Shown in pieces: positions 35,712 to 45,793 of a stretch of 64,000 nucleotides of DNA (its first letter is position 1; each line of letters opens with the position of its first letter). Source of the DNA: Flavobacterium sp. (GTDB lineage: Bacteria > Bacteroidota > Bacteroidia > Flavobacteriales > Flavobacteriaceae); contig JADKHM010000004.1 of assembly GCA_016721735.1 (NCBI GenBank), positions 124,001 to 188,000 on the forward strand, in the 5' to 3' direction. The position numbers and the translations under genes were made by a program. A model generated the notes under the pieces. It did not search any database. It was given only the letters and a program-made list of their open reading frames with translations, and was not told the DNA's origin.

Positions 35712-37502
35712 ATGAACGATAAAACAAGAGGTGGACAATTCCTCGTAAAAGAAACCCAATGTGAAGACATTTTCACACCGGAAGATTTTAATGAAGAACA
35801 ATTGATGATGCGTGACTCCGTCAAAGAGTTTGTCGACAAAGAAATCTGGCCCAACAAAGATCGTTTCGAAAAGAAAGATTACGCCTTTACGGAGGAATGT
35901 ATGAAGAAAGCGGGCGATTTAGGATTTCTTAGTGTTGCTGTTCCTGAAACCTATGGTGGTATGGGAATGGGATTCGTAAATACGTGTTTGGTGTGCGATT
36001 ATATTTCAGGTGCGACTGGTTCGTTTTCTACTGCTTTTGGTGCACATACCGGAATCGGAACCATGCCGATAACACTTTATGGAACAGAAGCTCAAAAGCA
36101 AAAATACGTTCCGAAATTAGCTACCGGCGAATGGTTCGGAGCGTATTGTTTGACCGAACCTGGTGCTGGATCAGATGCCAATTCAGGAAAAACAAAAGCA
36201 GTTCTCTCAGAAGATGGAAGCCATTACAAAATCACAGGACAAAAAATGTGGATTTCTAATGCTGGATTCTGTTCACTCTTCATCGTTTTTGCAAGAATTG
36301 AAGACGACAAAAACATCACCGGTTTTATTGTCGAAAATGATCCTAGCAATGGCATTACAATGAATGAAGAAGAGCACAAACTCGGTATTCGCGCTTCATC
36401 GACCAGACAAGTATTTTTTAATGAAACCAAAGTTCCAGCAGAAAATATGCTTTCGGAACGAGGCAATGGCTTCAAAATCGCGATGAATGCCTTGAATGTC
36501 GGTCGAATCAAATTGGCGGCTGCTTGTTTAGATGCGCAACGCAGAGTCACTTCTGGCGCTGTAAAATACGCCAATGAAAGAATGCAATTTAATACTGCCA
36601 TCGCACAATTTGGAGCAATCAGATACAAACTAGCAGAAATGGCAACGAGTTGTTATGCTGGAGAAAGCGCTACTTATCGTGCAGCTAAAGACATTGAAGA
36701 TCGCATTCAAATCCGAGAAAGCGAAGGAAGTTCACATCAAGAAGCAGAATTAAAAGGAGTGGAAGAATACGCCATCGAATGTTCTATTTTGAAAGTTGCG
36801 GTTTCAGAAGATGTTCAAAATTGCGCAGATGAAGGCATTCAAATTTTCGGCGGAATGGGCTTCTCTGAAGATACACCAATGGAAAGTGCTTGGCGTGATG
36901 CCCGTATTTCAAGAATTTATGAAGGCACGAACGAAATCAATCGAATGTTGTCCGTCGGGATGTTGATCAAAAAAGCATTCAAAGGCCATGTTGATTTATT
37001 GGGTCCAGCGACAAAAGTACAGGAAGAATTGATGGGTATCCCTTCTTTTGATACGCCTGATTATTCTGAATTGTTTGCCGAAGAAAAAGAAATGATTGGC
37101 AAACTGAAAAAAGAATTTTTGATGGTAGCTGGCGGTGCGGTTCAAAAATACGGACCAGAATTAGACGGACATCAACAACTATTAATGGCGGCAGCGGATA
37201 TCTTGATTGAAATTTATATGGCAGAATCTACGCTACTTCGGACCGAAAAACTAGCGAAGAATAAAGGGGAAGCCAATGTCAAAGAACAAATTGCCATGGC
37301 GAAATTGTATTTGTATAAAGCGGTGGATATCGTGACTCAAAAAGGAAAAGAAAGTATTATATCCTTTGCCGAAGGCGACGAACAACGGATGATGTTGATG
37401 GGATTACGTCGATTTACAAAATACACTAATATGCCAAATATCGTCGGATTGCGTGAAACGATTACAACGAAATTGGTGGCTGAAAACGAATATTGTTTTT
37501 AA
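35712..37502 (+). CDS. Acyl-CoA dehydrogenase
   Basis: 596 residues from the ATG at 35712 (MNDKTRGGQF). FAD- and substrate-binding motifs: GAYCLTEPGAGSDANS, KMWISNAGF, RASSTRQVFF, GGMGFSEDTPMESAWRDAR and the catalytic-Glu region ISRIYEGTNEINR. The C-terminal extension of about 170 residues places it with the long, FadE/very-long-chain-type enzymes of Bacteroidota. It introduces the double bond in the first step of beta-oxidation and closes the operon, followed by a terminator. Confidence 0.93.
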   Translation: MNDKTRGGQFLVKETQCEDIFTPEDFNEEQLMMRDSVKEFVDKEIWPNKDRFEKKDYAFTEECMKKAGDLGFLSVAVPETYGGMGMGFVNTCLVCDYISGATGSFSTAFGAHTGIGTMPITLYGTEAQKQKYVPKLATGEWFGAYCLTEPGAGSDANSGKTKAVLSEDGSHYKITGQKMWISNAGFCSLFIVFARIEDDKNITGFIVENDPSNGITMNEEEHKLGIRASSTRQVFFNETKVPAENMLSERGNGFKIAMNALNVGRIKLAAACLDAQRRVTSGAVKYANERMQFNTAIAQFGAIRYKLAEMATSCYAGESATYRAAKDIEDRIQIRESEGSSHQEAELKGVEEYAIECSILKVAVSEDVQNCADEGIQIFGGMGFSEDTPMESAWRDARISRIYEGTNEINRMLSVGMLIKKAFKGHVDLLGPATKVQEELMGIPSFDTPDYSELFAEEKEMIGKLKKEFLMVAGGAVQKYGPELDGHQQLLMAAADILIEIYMAESTLLRTEKLAKNKGEANVKEQIAMAKLYLYKAVDIVTQKGKESIISFAEGDEQRMMLMGLRRFTKYTNMPNIVGLRETITTKLVAENEYCF

Positions 37503-37525
37503 GAAAACTGTTGAAATGAATGTTG

Positions 37526-37562
37526 AAAAACCGTTACTGTTTTGCTACAGAACGGTTTTTTT
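37526..37562 (+). terminator. Rho-independent terminator of the fad block
   Basis: AAAAACCGTT pairs with AACGGTTTTT; after one bulged A, CTGT pairs with ACAG around a TTTGCT loop; a T run follows. It ends the acyl-CoA dehydrogenase transcript. Confidence 0.87.
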
Positions 37563-37601
37563 ATTTATACTAAACGAGTATTTTAGTAAAAAAAATACGA
37601 T

Positions 37602-38126
37602 ATGAAATTACTTGGAATTGGTTCTAGAATAAATCACTCGGAATACGGAAAAGGAGTGATTACAAACGTATCTTCAACAGAATATTGGGTAACCTTTATT
37701 GACAATGGATTAGAAACCATCGAGATCGATAGCGAATTCGAAGTTATTGCCGCAGCCGAAAACGAAGTCGACACGGTTAGCTTTTACGATGTGGAACAAA
37801 GCCTTCTATCTATATTAAAAAAATGGAATGGACTTGGCGAACCTGTTGCTATTGGAGATAAATGGAAAGGCGGTAAAATGACGCTTGAACCTGGACAAGC
37901 TGGATTAGCATCGAAAGACGTTCCGATTGATGTTTTCTTCCACAAAATAGTCATGCTGCGCGACCGATTACGCGTAATGGAGCAAAAAATCAACGCCAGC
38001 AATTTAGAAGAAATTGAAAAAGTAGAATTGCAACAATACATCACCAGAATCTACGGAAGTTTGACTACTTTCAATGTACTATTCAAATCGCAGAACGATT
38101 ATTTCGTTGGTGAAAAAACAAAGTAG
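37602..38126 (+). CDS. Conserved hypothetical protein
   Basis: 174 residues, soluble. The first 60 residues look like a small beta-barrel (LGIGSRINHSEYGKGVITNV, then YWVTFIDNGLETIEI), similar to the CarD/Tudor-like folds found on nucleic-acid binding proteins. The rest is helical (VFFHKIVMLRDRLRVMEQKINAS has the look of a coiled coil). I recognise the pattern from Bacteroidota genomes but know no function. It stands alone between a terminator and sodC. Confidence 0.72.
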   Translation: MKLLGIGSRINHSEYGKGVITNVSSTEYWVTFIDNGLETIEIDSEFEVIAAAENEVDTVSFYDVEQSLLSILKKWNGLGEPVAIGDKWKGGKMTLEPGQAGLASKDVPIDVFFHKIVMLRDRLRVMEQKINASNLEEIEKVELQQYITRIYGSLTTFNVLFKSQNDYFVGEKTK

Positions 38127-38197
38127 TTTTAAGCGTAACTTAATAACTACGACCGCTTTTAAACCGTAACTTTAGAGTTCATTTTAAATCCCTTCCT

Positions 38198-38725
38198 ATG
38201 AAAAAAATAGCGCTCTCGATGATTGCCATTACAGCTTTACTTATCAATTGTAAATCCAATAGCAATGCCAGCGATACTAAAAAATTAGAAATTGCATTTG
38301 AATCCAAAAGTAATAGTTCGGTAACTGGCACGGCTTCCTTCATAGAAAAAAATGGCAAAGTAACTTTTGTTGCTAAAATTGCTGGATTGAAACCTGGAGA
38401 ACACGCTATTCACATTCACGAAAAATCAGATTGCTCTGCTGCTGATGGAAGTTCAGCTGGTGGACATTGGAATCCCACCTTCAAAAAACATGGCAAATGG
38501 GGCGTTGGCGAATACCACAAAGGTGATATTGGCAACTTTACCGCAGATGAAAAAGGAAATGGAACCATTACGCTAAGCACAGATGAATGGTGTATCGGTT
38601 GTGGCGATCCTGCCAAAGACATCATGGGTAAAGGATTGATTGTGCATGCTGGCACGGACGATTTCACAACGCAACCTACTGGAAATGCTGGTGCTCGTGT
38701 AGCTTGTTCTGCAATCATCAAATAA
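38198..38725 (+). CDS. sodC: Periplasmic Cu/Zn superoxide dismutase lipoprotein
   Basis: 175 residues with a lipoprotein signal (MKKIALSMIAITALLINC, Cys about residue 18). Copper and zinc ligands are present: HAIHIHEKSDC (two His), GGHWNP (His), HKGDIGNF (His, then Asp of the zinc loop) and LIVHAGTDD (His), with the closing Arg in GARVAC. It converts superoxide to peroxide and oxygen outside the cytoplasm. The oxidative-stress regulator OxyR lies 10 kb away, with no direct link visible. Confidence 0.93.
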   Translation: MKKIALSMIAITALLINCKSNSNASDTKKLEIAFESKSNSSVTGTASFIEKNGKVTFVAKIAGLKPGEHAIHIHEKSDCSAADGSSAGGHWNPTFKKHGKWGVGEYHKGDIGNFTADEKGNGTITLSTDEWCIGCGDPAKDIMGKGLIVHAGTDDFTTQPTGNAGARVACSAIIK

Positions 38726-38735
38726 CTTTTTTCAT

Positions 38736-39302
38736 TTGGAATATCCTGAATTACTCTATTTCAAAAATGCTAGTGAATGGCGCCAGTGGCTTCATGAACA
38801 TCACCTTTTCTATAAGAAAGTGGAACTAGTTTTCTATCGCGTTGATAGCCCATTCGATAGTATGCGCTGGGAAGAAGCGGTTCAAGTAGCCATTTGTTTT
38901 GGTTGGATTGATTCCACTGTCAGAAAACTCGACGATGAGCGACGCAAACAAACTTTTACGCCTAGAAAGGACAAGAGCGTTTGGAGTAAACTCAACAAAA
39001 CATACATTGAAAAATTACTTGAGGAAGGATTGATGCACGAAAGTGGATTAAAAAAAATAGAAATTGCCAAACAAAATGGCTCATGGGAATCCTTGGATGC
39101 TGTTGAAGATTTGCAAATTCCAGAGGATTTATTGATGGCTTTTCACGGAAACAAAACTGCCTTCGACAATTATCATCAATTTAGTCGATCTTACAGAAAG
39201 AGCTATTTATATTGGCTTAACCAAGCGAAAAGACCGGAAACAAGATCTATTAGAATTCTAGAAATCATTCGGTTGTGCGCACAAAACATCAAATCTAGAT
39301 AG
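38736..39302 (+). CDS. YdeI/OmpD-associated family protein
   Basis: 188 residues with the family features: YFKNASEWRQWLHEHH at the start, FYRVDSPFDSMRWEEAVQVAICFGWIDS, RKQTFTPRKDKSVWSKLNKTYIEKL and RSYRKSYLYWLNQAKRPETR. No ATG exists near the conserved start, so the TTG at 38736 is the best start. It is 10 bases after sodC. The family has been linked to resistance to antimicrobial peptides in some bacteria; the mechanism is unknown. Confidence 0.85.
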   Translation: MEYPELLYFKNASEWRQWLHEHHLFYKKVELVFYRVDSPFDSMRWEEAVQVAICFGWIDSTVRKLDDERRKQTFTPRKDKSVWSKLNKTYIEKLLEEGLMHESGLKKIEIAKQNGSWESLDAVEDLQIPEDLLMAFHGNKTAFDNYHQFSRSYRKSYLYWLNQAKRPETRSIRILEIIRLCAQNIKSR

Positions 39303-39356
39303 CTAGAATTTCACAATAATATAAAGTTCATTTCGATTACATTTCTCAAAAAAGCA

Positions 39357-39364
39357 TAGCTTTG
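39357..39364 (+). promoter_or_regulatory. -7 box of the LETM1-related gene
   Basis: TAGCTTTG matches the Bacteroidota -7 consensus, 18 bases before the ATG at 39383. Confidence 0.5.
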
Positions 39365-39382
39365 TAGCTTTAAAACAAAGCA

Positions 39383-40582
39383 ATGATTAACCCTTCAGTA
39401 CACGGCTGGATTGACAAATTTTTTATCGAGCAAAAAGTTGCCAAACTTGAAGCGGTAGAAAGCGCGGATTCATTTTATACTGAGATTCGAAAAACGGGTT
39501 TTATTTACGGTCATATCATCGCTTTTGCTTCTCAGAACGGGAAAATTCCAGACGGATGGCTCGACGATGAAATTTCAAAAGTAGCTTTGTTGAGTGGTCT
39601 TTATGGCGTTTTCGCTTTGAATTCTGTGGACAAAAGTGCAGATCTATTTCTGAAAAACGCAGTGGCTTTTTATAACGAGATGAATCCACAAGGATTTAAT
39701 TTTTTTAAGAAAGTTCTTCCCCATTCAACCGCATCATCAACTTTAGAAAAAATTATTGATGAACGGGTTCAAACGAATGATAATATTATCAGTAAAAATT
39801 TCTCACATATTGTTACCAATGCCTTATTGTTTGTTGACATTCTCGCTTTTCAACATTATTTAAATGAAGGTCATATACCGGAGAAATATTTAAAGAAAAT
39901 TGAGGAAACGATTGTTAGCATTGTGACTTTGTCATTGCGAACCAAATCTAATAAATCCCAACACGACGATTTATTAATCAAACTATTTGAAGCTTCGGTT
40001 CGGTATAGTAAGTTTTCTAAAATCAGCAATCAGAATCTTGAAACACTTGGACTCGACTATTTTGCCAATGAGCTTGAGAAGTATTACCTTATTGATATTG
40101 CAGGATTGGCTTTATGGAGTGACGGCGTTGTAGAAAAAGACGAAGCCTATTTCTTACATACTTTGGCCGAGATTATAGCAGTTCCCGATACTTTCGTTAT
40201 CGATAGCATTCAATCAACCAATGCATTTATTACGATGCACAAAAAGGACATTCCGTACTTCAACTATTCTAATCCTGTCAAACATTTTTACGATCAAACG
40301 ACCCAATTGGTTATTACCTTGATCAACCGAAATAAGAAACGTTTGTCTAAGGAAATTTCTCAAAGTAAGGAATTGATGGTACTACTAGCCTACTCGACGC
40401 AACGAGATTTAGATAAAGAGGAAAAGAGAAAAGTAAAAAAGCAAATCCTAGATATTTGTAAAACAATCCCGTCGTTGACGATATTTTTAATTCCTGGAGG
40501 CAGCTTATTATTGCCCATCTTAATCAAATTTATTCCGCAGCTATTGCCTTCCTCTTTTAATGAAAATCTGGAGGAGGAATAA
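39383..40582 (+). CDS. LETM1-related protein
   Basis: 399 residues, mainly helical. A TerB-like helical segment is suggested around residues 225-270 (LEKYYLIDIAGLALWSDGVVEKDEAYFL). The C-terminus has KRKVKKQILDICKTIPSLTIF, then LIPGGSLLLPILIKFIPQLLPSSF, which resembles the conserved membrane-proximal part of LETM1 proteins. Flavobacterial homologues are usually labelled LETM1-related biofilm-associated; I know of no defined mechanism. One membrane-inserting hydrophobic segment lies near residue 370. The gene is convergent with dabB. Confidence 0.78.
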   Translation: MINPSVHGWIDKFFIEQKVAKLEAVESADSFYTEIRKTGFIYGHIIAFASQNGKIPDGWLDDEISKVALLSGLYGVFALNSVDKSADLFLKNAVAFYNEMNPQGFNFFKKVLPHSTASSTLEKIIDERVQTNDNIISKNFSHIVTNALLFVDILAFQHYLNEGHIPEKYLKKIEETIVSIVTLSLRTKSNKSQHDDLLIKLFEASVRYSKFSKISNQNLETLGLDYFANELEKYYLIDIAGLALWSDGVVEKDEAYFLHTLAEIIAVPDTFVIDSIQSTNAFITMHKKDIPYFNYSNPVKHFYDQTTQLVITLINRNKKRLSKEISQSKELMVLLAYSTQRDLDKEEKRKVKKQILDICKTIPSLTIFLIPGGSLLLPILIKFIPQLLPSSFNENLEEE

Positions 40583-40656
40583 ACTCAAAAGTTATCATGC
40601 CTTTGACGCCATTTGAATGACCGATTTATTTGGTAATATATCAATACTATAATATT

Positions 40657-42528
40657 CTACGAAGATCGATAGGCAATCGGATGATTTTGTTTTTTATTCG
40701 GACCTAAAAACAATCTTGCATAAATTCGTAACACTGAAATTTCAATAAATAAGAAACTAATTGCTGTAATGATGATTAAGACATATTCATTTTTATCAAT
40801 ATGATTAAACATTAGATCAACACCTATAAATGTTGGCGTAAATGGCAATCCAACAAAGGCTAAGCAAGAAATCAAAAACCAGTAACCATATCGTGGATGA
40901 TCGTGATTATACCCATAGAAATCATTCAAATCGATATTTTTTTCAATCGCTTTTAGCTTATATAAACTAAAAAAACCTCCGCATGCAGCAAATAATAATC
41001 CACTGACATATATTAAGATTTCAACATATTCATATTGATCATTTAAAAAAGCTATAGCCAATAAAATATAAATCTGGCTTGCAATAATCATAAACCAGAC
41101 AACAATTGCATCAGTTCTTTTTGAGAACGACTTTAGTACGAGTAGCATTCCAATAAGTGCAAAGAAAATATGCAAAACCTCATCCAACTCCTTCGGTAGT
41201 TTGTCTTGATGTAGAAACAAAAAAATACCAATAATATAAATCAAAACCAAGGAAAATAGCACGGTTTTGTTACTTAAGAAATTGAGTTTTCTGCCAATCC
41301 ATTTGAATGGCGACCACATAATTTTATACTGAAAAACATCTAAGTTCCATTCTTTTACACTCAAAAGGTAAATAGTATTGGTGACCTTATTGACAAAAGT
41401 GTTATTAGCACCATATCTTTTTGGAACGTAACTAAAAAACTGATCGTGAATTAGGTAACCTAGCACAGAAGGTGAAACTAAAAGTTGATAGGTTCGTAGA
41501 AAAGCATTACCCGCAAAATGAATCAAAACCAACGTATGCCAACCCATCGCTAATTCAATAAACATAATCCCAATTTGTGCGATTGAGCCATAAGCAATTT
41601 GAGTTTTGACCGATGATTGTACACTTGCAATACAGGTCGCCACAATAGAAGTGACTAATCCAACAATGATTATTAATAATTTTATGCTAAAAATACTTTC
41701 CCAATACGGATACGTTCGCATCAAAAGAAAAACACCAATGTGAACTGAAAGTGATCCATAAAAAATAGCGCTAGAAGTTGTCGGACCTTCCATAGCTCTT
41801 GTTAACCAAGAGGAAAAAGGAAATTGAGCCGATTTTATGGCAGCCGCGATTACAATCATTAAAACTATAAACGAAGCGTAATACTGATGTTCCTCTATAT
41901 GTGAAATTACCAAATCTAAATCATTTAGCTTAACAAAAGTTATGTTTTCGTGCCATAAGTGATGGCTCATCCACATAGCTAACATCAAACAAACATCACT
42001 TAAGCGGTATAATGAAATCGTCTTTAGTCCATTTTTGACCGGTAAATAACGATCTCTATAGAAGATAATTAAGAGAAAGGAAGTGATTCCCAAGAACTCC
42101 CATCCAATAAACAATGTTTCAAAATTTCCTGAAAAAATGATTAATGAATAGGCAAAGAAAAACAACAATAATGTACTGAAAAATCGTTTAAATCCGCTAT
42201 CTCTATGCAAGTAAAAACGGCTAAAAATGGCAACTAAGAAAGTAATTAATGAACCTACTAAGGCAAAAACAGCGGTTATCTTATCAAAATATAGATCAAT
42301 AAATATTTCAACATTATCTTCTTTGTAAAAAGTAAAATGTTTGATATCTAATACTGGTGAACCTTTAGCAATCCAATTTGTGATAAATAAGATCAAGCCA
42401 ATTAACTGTGCTCCAACTGCCAAGACTGCGGTTGTTGCTATGGCATTCTCGTCTTTACGACGGAATAGTGACGCTAATATAAACCCCAATAATGGAATAA
42501 GTAGAAAGAACTGTAGTAATTGCTCCAT
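40657..42528 (-). CDS. dabB: DabB, NuoL-like membrane subunit of the DAB inorganic-carbon pump
   Basis: 623 residues with about fourteen or more membrane helices of the proton-conducting transporter family (NuoL/MrpA type): core regions GWEFLGITSFLLIIFYRDR, SAQFPFSSWLTRAMEGPTTSSA and SVQSSVKTQIAYGSIAQIG. The stop of dabA and this ATG share one base (TAATG), and the partner is a full DabA, so this is DabB and not a respiratory subunit. DabAB uses the cation gradient to drive one-way CO2-to-bicarbonate conversion and accumulation. Confidence 0.92.
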   Translation of the reverse strand: MEQLLQFFLLIPLLGFILASLFRRKDENAIATTAVLAVGAQLIGLILFITNWIAKGSPVLDIKHFTFYKEDNVEIFIDLYFDKITAVFALVGSLITFLVAIFSRFYLHRDSGFKRFFSTLLLFFFAYSLIIFSGNFETLFIGWEFLGITSFLLIIFYRDRYLPVKNGLKTISLYRLSDVCLMLAMWMSHHLWHENITFVKLNDLDLVISHIEEHQYYASFIVLMIVIAAAIKSAQFPFSSWLTRAMEGPTTSSAIFYGSLSVHIGVFLLMRTYPYWESIFSIKLLIIIVGLVTSIVATCIASVQSSVKTQIAYGSIAQIGIMFIELAMGWHTLVLIHFAGNAFLRTYQLLVSPSVLGYLIHDQFFSYVPKRYGANNTFVNKVTNTIYLLSVKEWNLDVFQYKIMWSPFKWIGRKLNFLSNKTVLFSLVLIYIIGIFLFLHQDKLPKELDEVLHIFFALIGMLLVLKSFSKRTDAIVVWFMIIASQIYILLAIAFLNDQYEYVEILIYVSGLLFAACGGFFSLYKLKAIEKNIDLNDFYGYNHDHPRYGYWFLISCLAFVGLPFTPTFIGVDLMFNHIDKNEYVLIIITAISFLFIEISVLRIYARLFLGPNKKQNHPIAYRSS

Positions 42529-45074
42529 TAGTTTTCGTTATAAAAATAAATTGGTAAATTCTCTTGAGTCGCATGAGTAATGTGGTTGGTTTCCATTTCT
42601 TTAGCATCTTCCAATAATGAGTGAACATCTCTAAAGAAATGAATTTTGTTAGTCAATGGTTGATACGATTCAAAACTACCTTCCTTAAAATAAAATATTT
42701 CATCTGATTCTGGGTTGATTACTGACAAATGCACCCATTCATTAATGAACCATTCATACATTTCTGGCACCGATTGAATTACTTTTAAAACAACCTCAGG
42801 AAAATGTTCTACAATAATCATCAATCGAACAGGATCATGCACTTCAATCATTTGCCAAGGCAATCCCGGGCGCAAATCGCCATCACTACTATTAGCGACG
42901 CCAAAAAGTCCCATGACATTATGAGGCAATTTCGTACCAGCTCCTAATTTATAATTATCCACTCTCGAAAAATAATATTCCAAATTAATTCCACCGCAAA
43001 CAGGACCGAGTGGTTTCATAATACCGGTCAAAAAAGTACCATCCAAATCAGTTGCATAATCGTACGAGTTTAGAAATGCTCTTCTGTCTAAGAAAATACC
43101 TTTGGTCAAGTTTCGTTTGCCTACGATGCATAATGTATTGGTTCCGTGTCCTAATTCCGGACGAGGTTCAAACAAAGAAACGGACCGTTCTTTAATCGCT
43201 TTTCGCACTTTTTTTATGCTATTTTTTGTATCGATGGAAGCAAAACGTCGAGAACGTTCTTTAGCATTTAGGTCCAAAGCATCTTCAAAAGTCTGAATGT
43301 TCTTATTGTGATTTGCCACATTTTCCTCACTTAAAGTTAACACATCATAAAACTCTATTTCATCAGCAGCAGTGTCGTGCAATGCCCCAATAAATTGTGT
43401 TGTAACTGGAATAAAAATTCCTTTTTCTTCTAACAATTCTCGCACTTTAGGAATATTTGCCATCAAAGCAAAAACGCGTGCATTAACAGAACCTGGACGA
43501 CCGCTGCAAGCACCACAATCATGCGCTCCATGATGCGGATTATTGGCACTGCTACTGCCGTGACCTACAACGTATACAATTGGAGCAAAATTTTTAGTTA
43601 ATGCAATTCCGTTTAAAAGACTAGCCACTCGAGTTGCCATTTCTTCGGCGGTGAAACCTATTTGAAGATTATTTTCGGTGTCCTCCGTACTCGTATTCTC
43701 AACGGTTAATTTTCCTTCCGCGTTCATGTGTAGAAACGCATTAGATATTGCAGGACTTTCTTGTGGAAAAAACAAATTTTTGACTAATCTAAAAGCAGCC
43801 CAAAATCCAAAAATAAAAGTACTTAAAAAGCCTGTTGTTAGTTGATGTGTCTTATTGGTATATAACAAGTCATGCGCTCTTTCTTTCGTAACATTGTACT
43901 CCTTGATAAGATATTTGGGAGTAACTGGAGCCGGGCATAATTTGTCATAGAACTTCGCTCCAAATGCTTGAAAGTAAAATTCAACACTGAAAAAACCTGG
44001 TGTTCCAAAAGTCTCTGAATTCAAATCGATACTTTCAACATGTCTACGAATGCTGTCTTCTCTTTCATCAATACAAAATAAAGCTTGAAATGATTTTGGA
44101 GCTCCTTTGACAGACTCTTTTTCTCTTTTAGATTTGCTTAATTGTTGAATTCCTGCTAAAACTTCGTCATAGTAACTCCATTCAAAAGCATCTTGCCATA
44201 TTTTCATGACCTCGTGATACTCCGTGTTTTCAATATCTTGAAATAAGTCAATGGGATTTTGAGATGTAATTTCAGAAATAGGTTTCCAATTTTTGCCTAA
44301 TTGATATTCTAAATGATCAATTTCCAATAACAATTCAAAAAAGATTAGGTCACTTAATGAAATGGGTTTAGGGCTCAAAAGTGTTTCAGGATTTGCCTCA
44401 ACAGAAGCTACGAGACCACTCCAGCCTCTGTGACTAAATTGTTGATCAAAAAGATATTGCGCGTAATAATCTTCATTTCCAACAACAATATTTAATAAAC
44501 TTTCAATTGAAGTATCTTCATTTAGAAGCAATTCTTTAGCGCACTTTGTTTTAAAGAAACTTGTAAAACTTGTTCTTTCTAATTCTTTAATAGACGCTAA
44601 AAAGCCTTTATTCCCAATCGGAAAATTCCAAATAGAAATCCCTTGGTCGAGATAACTGCATAAAAATCGAAAAAGAAAAGGTTGCACCGAATTATCTAAA
44701 TCAATACGATAATTCAACTTCCAATTGTTTCTAAGTTTACCTATTCTATAGTCGATATGTTCATCATATTCTTTTGAAATCAAATTGTCCAACCACACTT
44801 CAATGGTGTCATTAGGCTTTCTAGACGCAGTAATTTTTTCAACAATTTCAGCACGAATACGACCGATTGCATATAGCTTTCTAAAATCAGAAAGTGGCAT
44901 AGTCGCTTGATGTCCAAAAATTTTTGAAGATTTAAAAATCGCGTCATAAAACTTCATGCTTTGAAAAGCGTGCAGCGAATTGTGATGAATAAAATCCTTC
45001 AACGGTGTTTGTGTTGGAAGATAATGCTTCAATTCATGTAAGACATGCTTTTCGTCAAATCGAGTAGTAGTCAT
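42528..45074 (-). CDS. dabA: DabA, DUF2309 carbonic-anhydrase-like subunit
   Basis: 848 residues, close to the usual length of about 800-850. The zinc site of DabA is visible: ALFCIDERED gives Cys and Asp, VYVVGHGSSSANN gives His and HDCGACSGRPG gives the second Cys. These match the beta-carbonic-anhydrase-like site essential in characterised DabA. N-terminal LPTQTPLKDFIHHNSLHAFQ is another family hallmark. It is peripheral on the inner membrane, bound to DabB. The gene follows a separate beta-carbonic anhydrase by 9 bases and overlaps dabB by one. Confidence 0.95.
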   Translation of the reverse strand: MTTTRFDEKHVLHELKHYLPTQTPLKDFIHHNSLHAFQSMKFYDAIFKSSKIFGHQATMPLSDFRKLYAIGRIRAEIVEKITASRKPNDTIEVWLDNLISKEYDEHIDYRIGKLRNNWKLNYRIDLDNSVQPFLFRFLCSYLDQGISIWNFPIGNKGFLASIKELERTSFTSFFKTKCAKELLLNEDTSIESLLNIVVGNEDYYAQYLFDQQFSHRGWSGLVASVEANPETLLSPKPISLSDLIFFELLLEIDHLEYQLGKNWKPISEITSQNPIDLFQDIENTEYHEVMKIWQDAFEWSYYDEVLAGIQQLSKSKREKESVKGAPKSFQALFCIDEREDSIRRHVESIDLNSETFGTPGFFSVEFYFQAFGAKFYDKLCPAPVTPKYLIKEYNVTKERAHDLLYTNKTHQLTTGFLSTFIFGFWAAFRLVKNLFFPQESPAISNAFLHMNAEGKLTVENTSTEDTENNLQIGFTAEEMATRVASLLNGIALTKNFAPIVYVVGHGSSSANNPHHGAHDCGACSGRPGSVNARVFALMANIPKVRELLEEKGIFIPVTTQFIGALHDTAADEIEFYDVLTLSEENVANHNKNIQTFEDALDLNAKERSRRFASIDTKNSIKKVRKAIKERSVSLFEPRPELGHGTNTLCIVGKRNLTKGIFLDRRAFLNSYDYATDLDGTFLTGIMKPLGPVCGGINLEYYFSRVDNYKLGAGTKLPHNVMGLFGVANSSDGDLRPGLPWQMIEVHDPVRLMIIVEHFPEVVLKVIQSVPEMYEWFINEWVHLSVINPESDEIFYFKEGSFESYQPLTNKIHFFRDVHSLLEDAKEMETNHITHATQENLPIYFYNEN

Positions 45075-45083
45075 TCTTCTGAT

Positions 45084-45767
45084 TTAATATTGAATATCCG
45101 CGACCGAAAAATTTGGATTCTCATCATCCTTGATGTACATCACGTCATTATAAAAAGTAACTTTCCCAGTTTCTATGTTATGCATGGCTCCAACAATTCC
45201 AATTTCACGATTTTCAATCATACGTTCTAAAATATTGCTACGCTCAATAATATTCTTGACACTTCTTTTTACGTTTATTTCTGCAACACTTTCAACAAAT
45301 GGACTATTACTAGAATTTCTATTCTGTTTTGTTGTATTTTCTTGGTAAACTGCAGGTTGAATTTTGGACAATAACTCTGTTAGATTACCCATTTCAACAT
45401 GATCACAAGCTCCTTTTACGGCGCCACATTTGCTATGACCAAGCACCACTATTAATTTAGAACCTGCAACTTTACAGGCAAACTCCATACTTCCTAGAAT
45501 ATCAGTATTGACGATGTTTCCCGCTATTCTCACAGAAAAAATATCCCCAAGTCCTTGGTCAAAAATTAGTTCTGCTGATGTTCTACTATCAATGCAACTT
45601 AAAATGATTGCAAATGGCCATTGACCATCAATCGTTGCGTTGGCTTGTTCTAATAAATCTCTATGGGCTTTAAGATTATTTACAAATCTCTTATTTCCTT
45701 CCTGCAAGAACTGTAATGCCTTTCTTGGCGTCATTTTTTCTTGCGTTTCTCTGGTATGTGCTTTCAT
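45084..45767 (-). CDS. Beta-class carbonic anhydrase
   Basis: 227 residues. Zinc ligands Cys58 and the Asp60-Arg dyad in CIDSR, and His111/Cys114 in GHSKCGA. The strand between them (GLGDIFSVRIAGNIV) is typical of beta-CAs. No signal peptide, so cytoplasmic. Sitting between a SulP bicarbonate-type transporter and dabA, it probably equilibrates CO2 and bicarbonate for carboxylases. It is a second carbonic anhydrase activity besides DabA itself, which makes direction of flux a fair question. Confidence 0.93.
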   Translation of the reverse strand: MKAHTRETQEKMTPRKALQFLQEGNKRFVNNLKAHRDLLEQANATIDGQWPFAIILSCIDSRTSAELIFDQGLGDIFSVRIAGNIVNTDILGSMEFACKVAGSKLIVVLGHSKCGAVKGACDHVEMGNLTELLSKIQPAVYQENTTKQNRNSSNSPFVESVAEINVKRSVKNIIERSNILERMIENREIGIVGAMHNIETGKVTFYNDVMYIKDDENPNFSVADIQY

Positions 45768-45793
45768 TTTATATTAAATAAATTATTTTTTTA

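Noticed and set aside
40657..42528. NADH dehydrogenase subunit (NuoL) or Mrp antiporter subunit
   Set aside because: No other nuo or mrp genes are present and the gene overlaps a complete dabA, so DabB is the better call.
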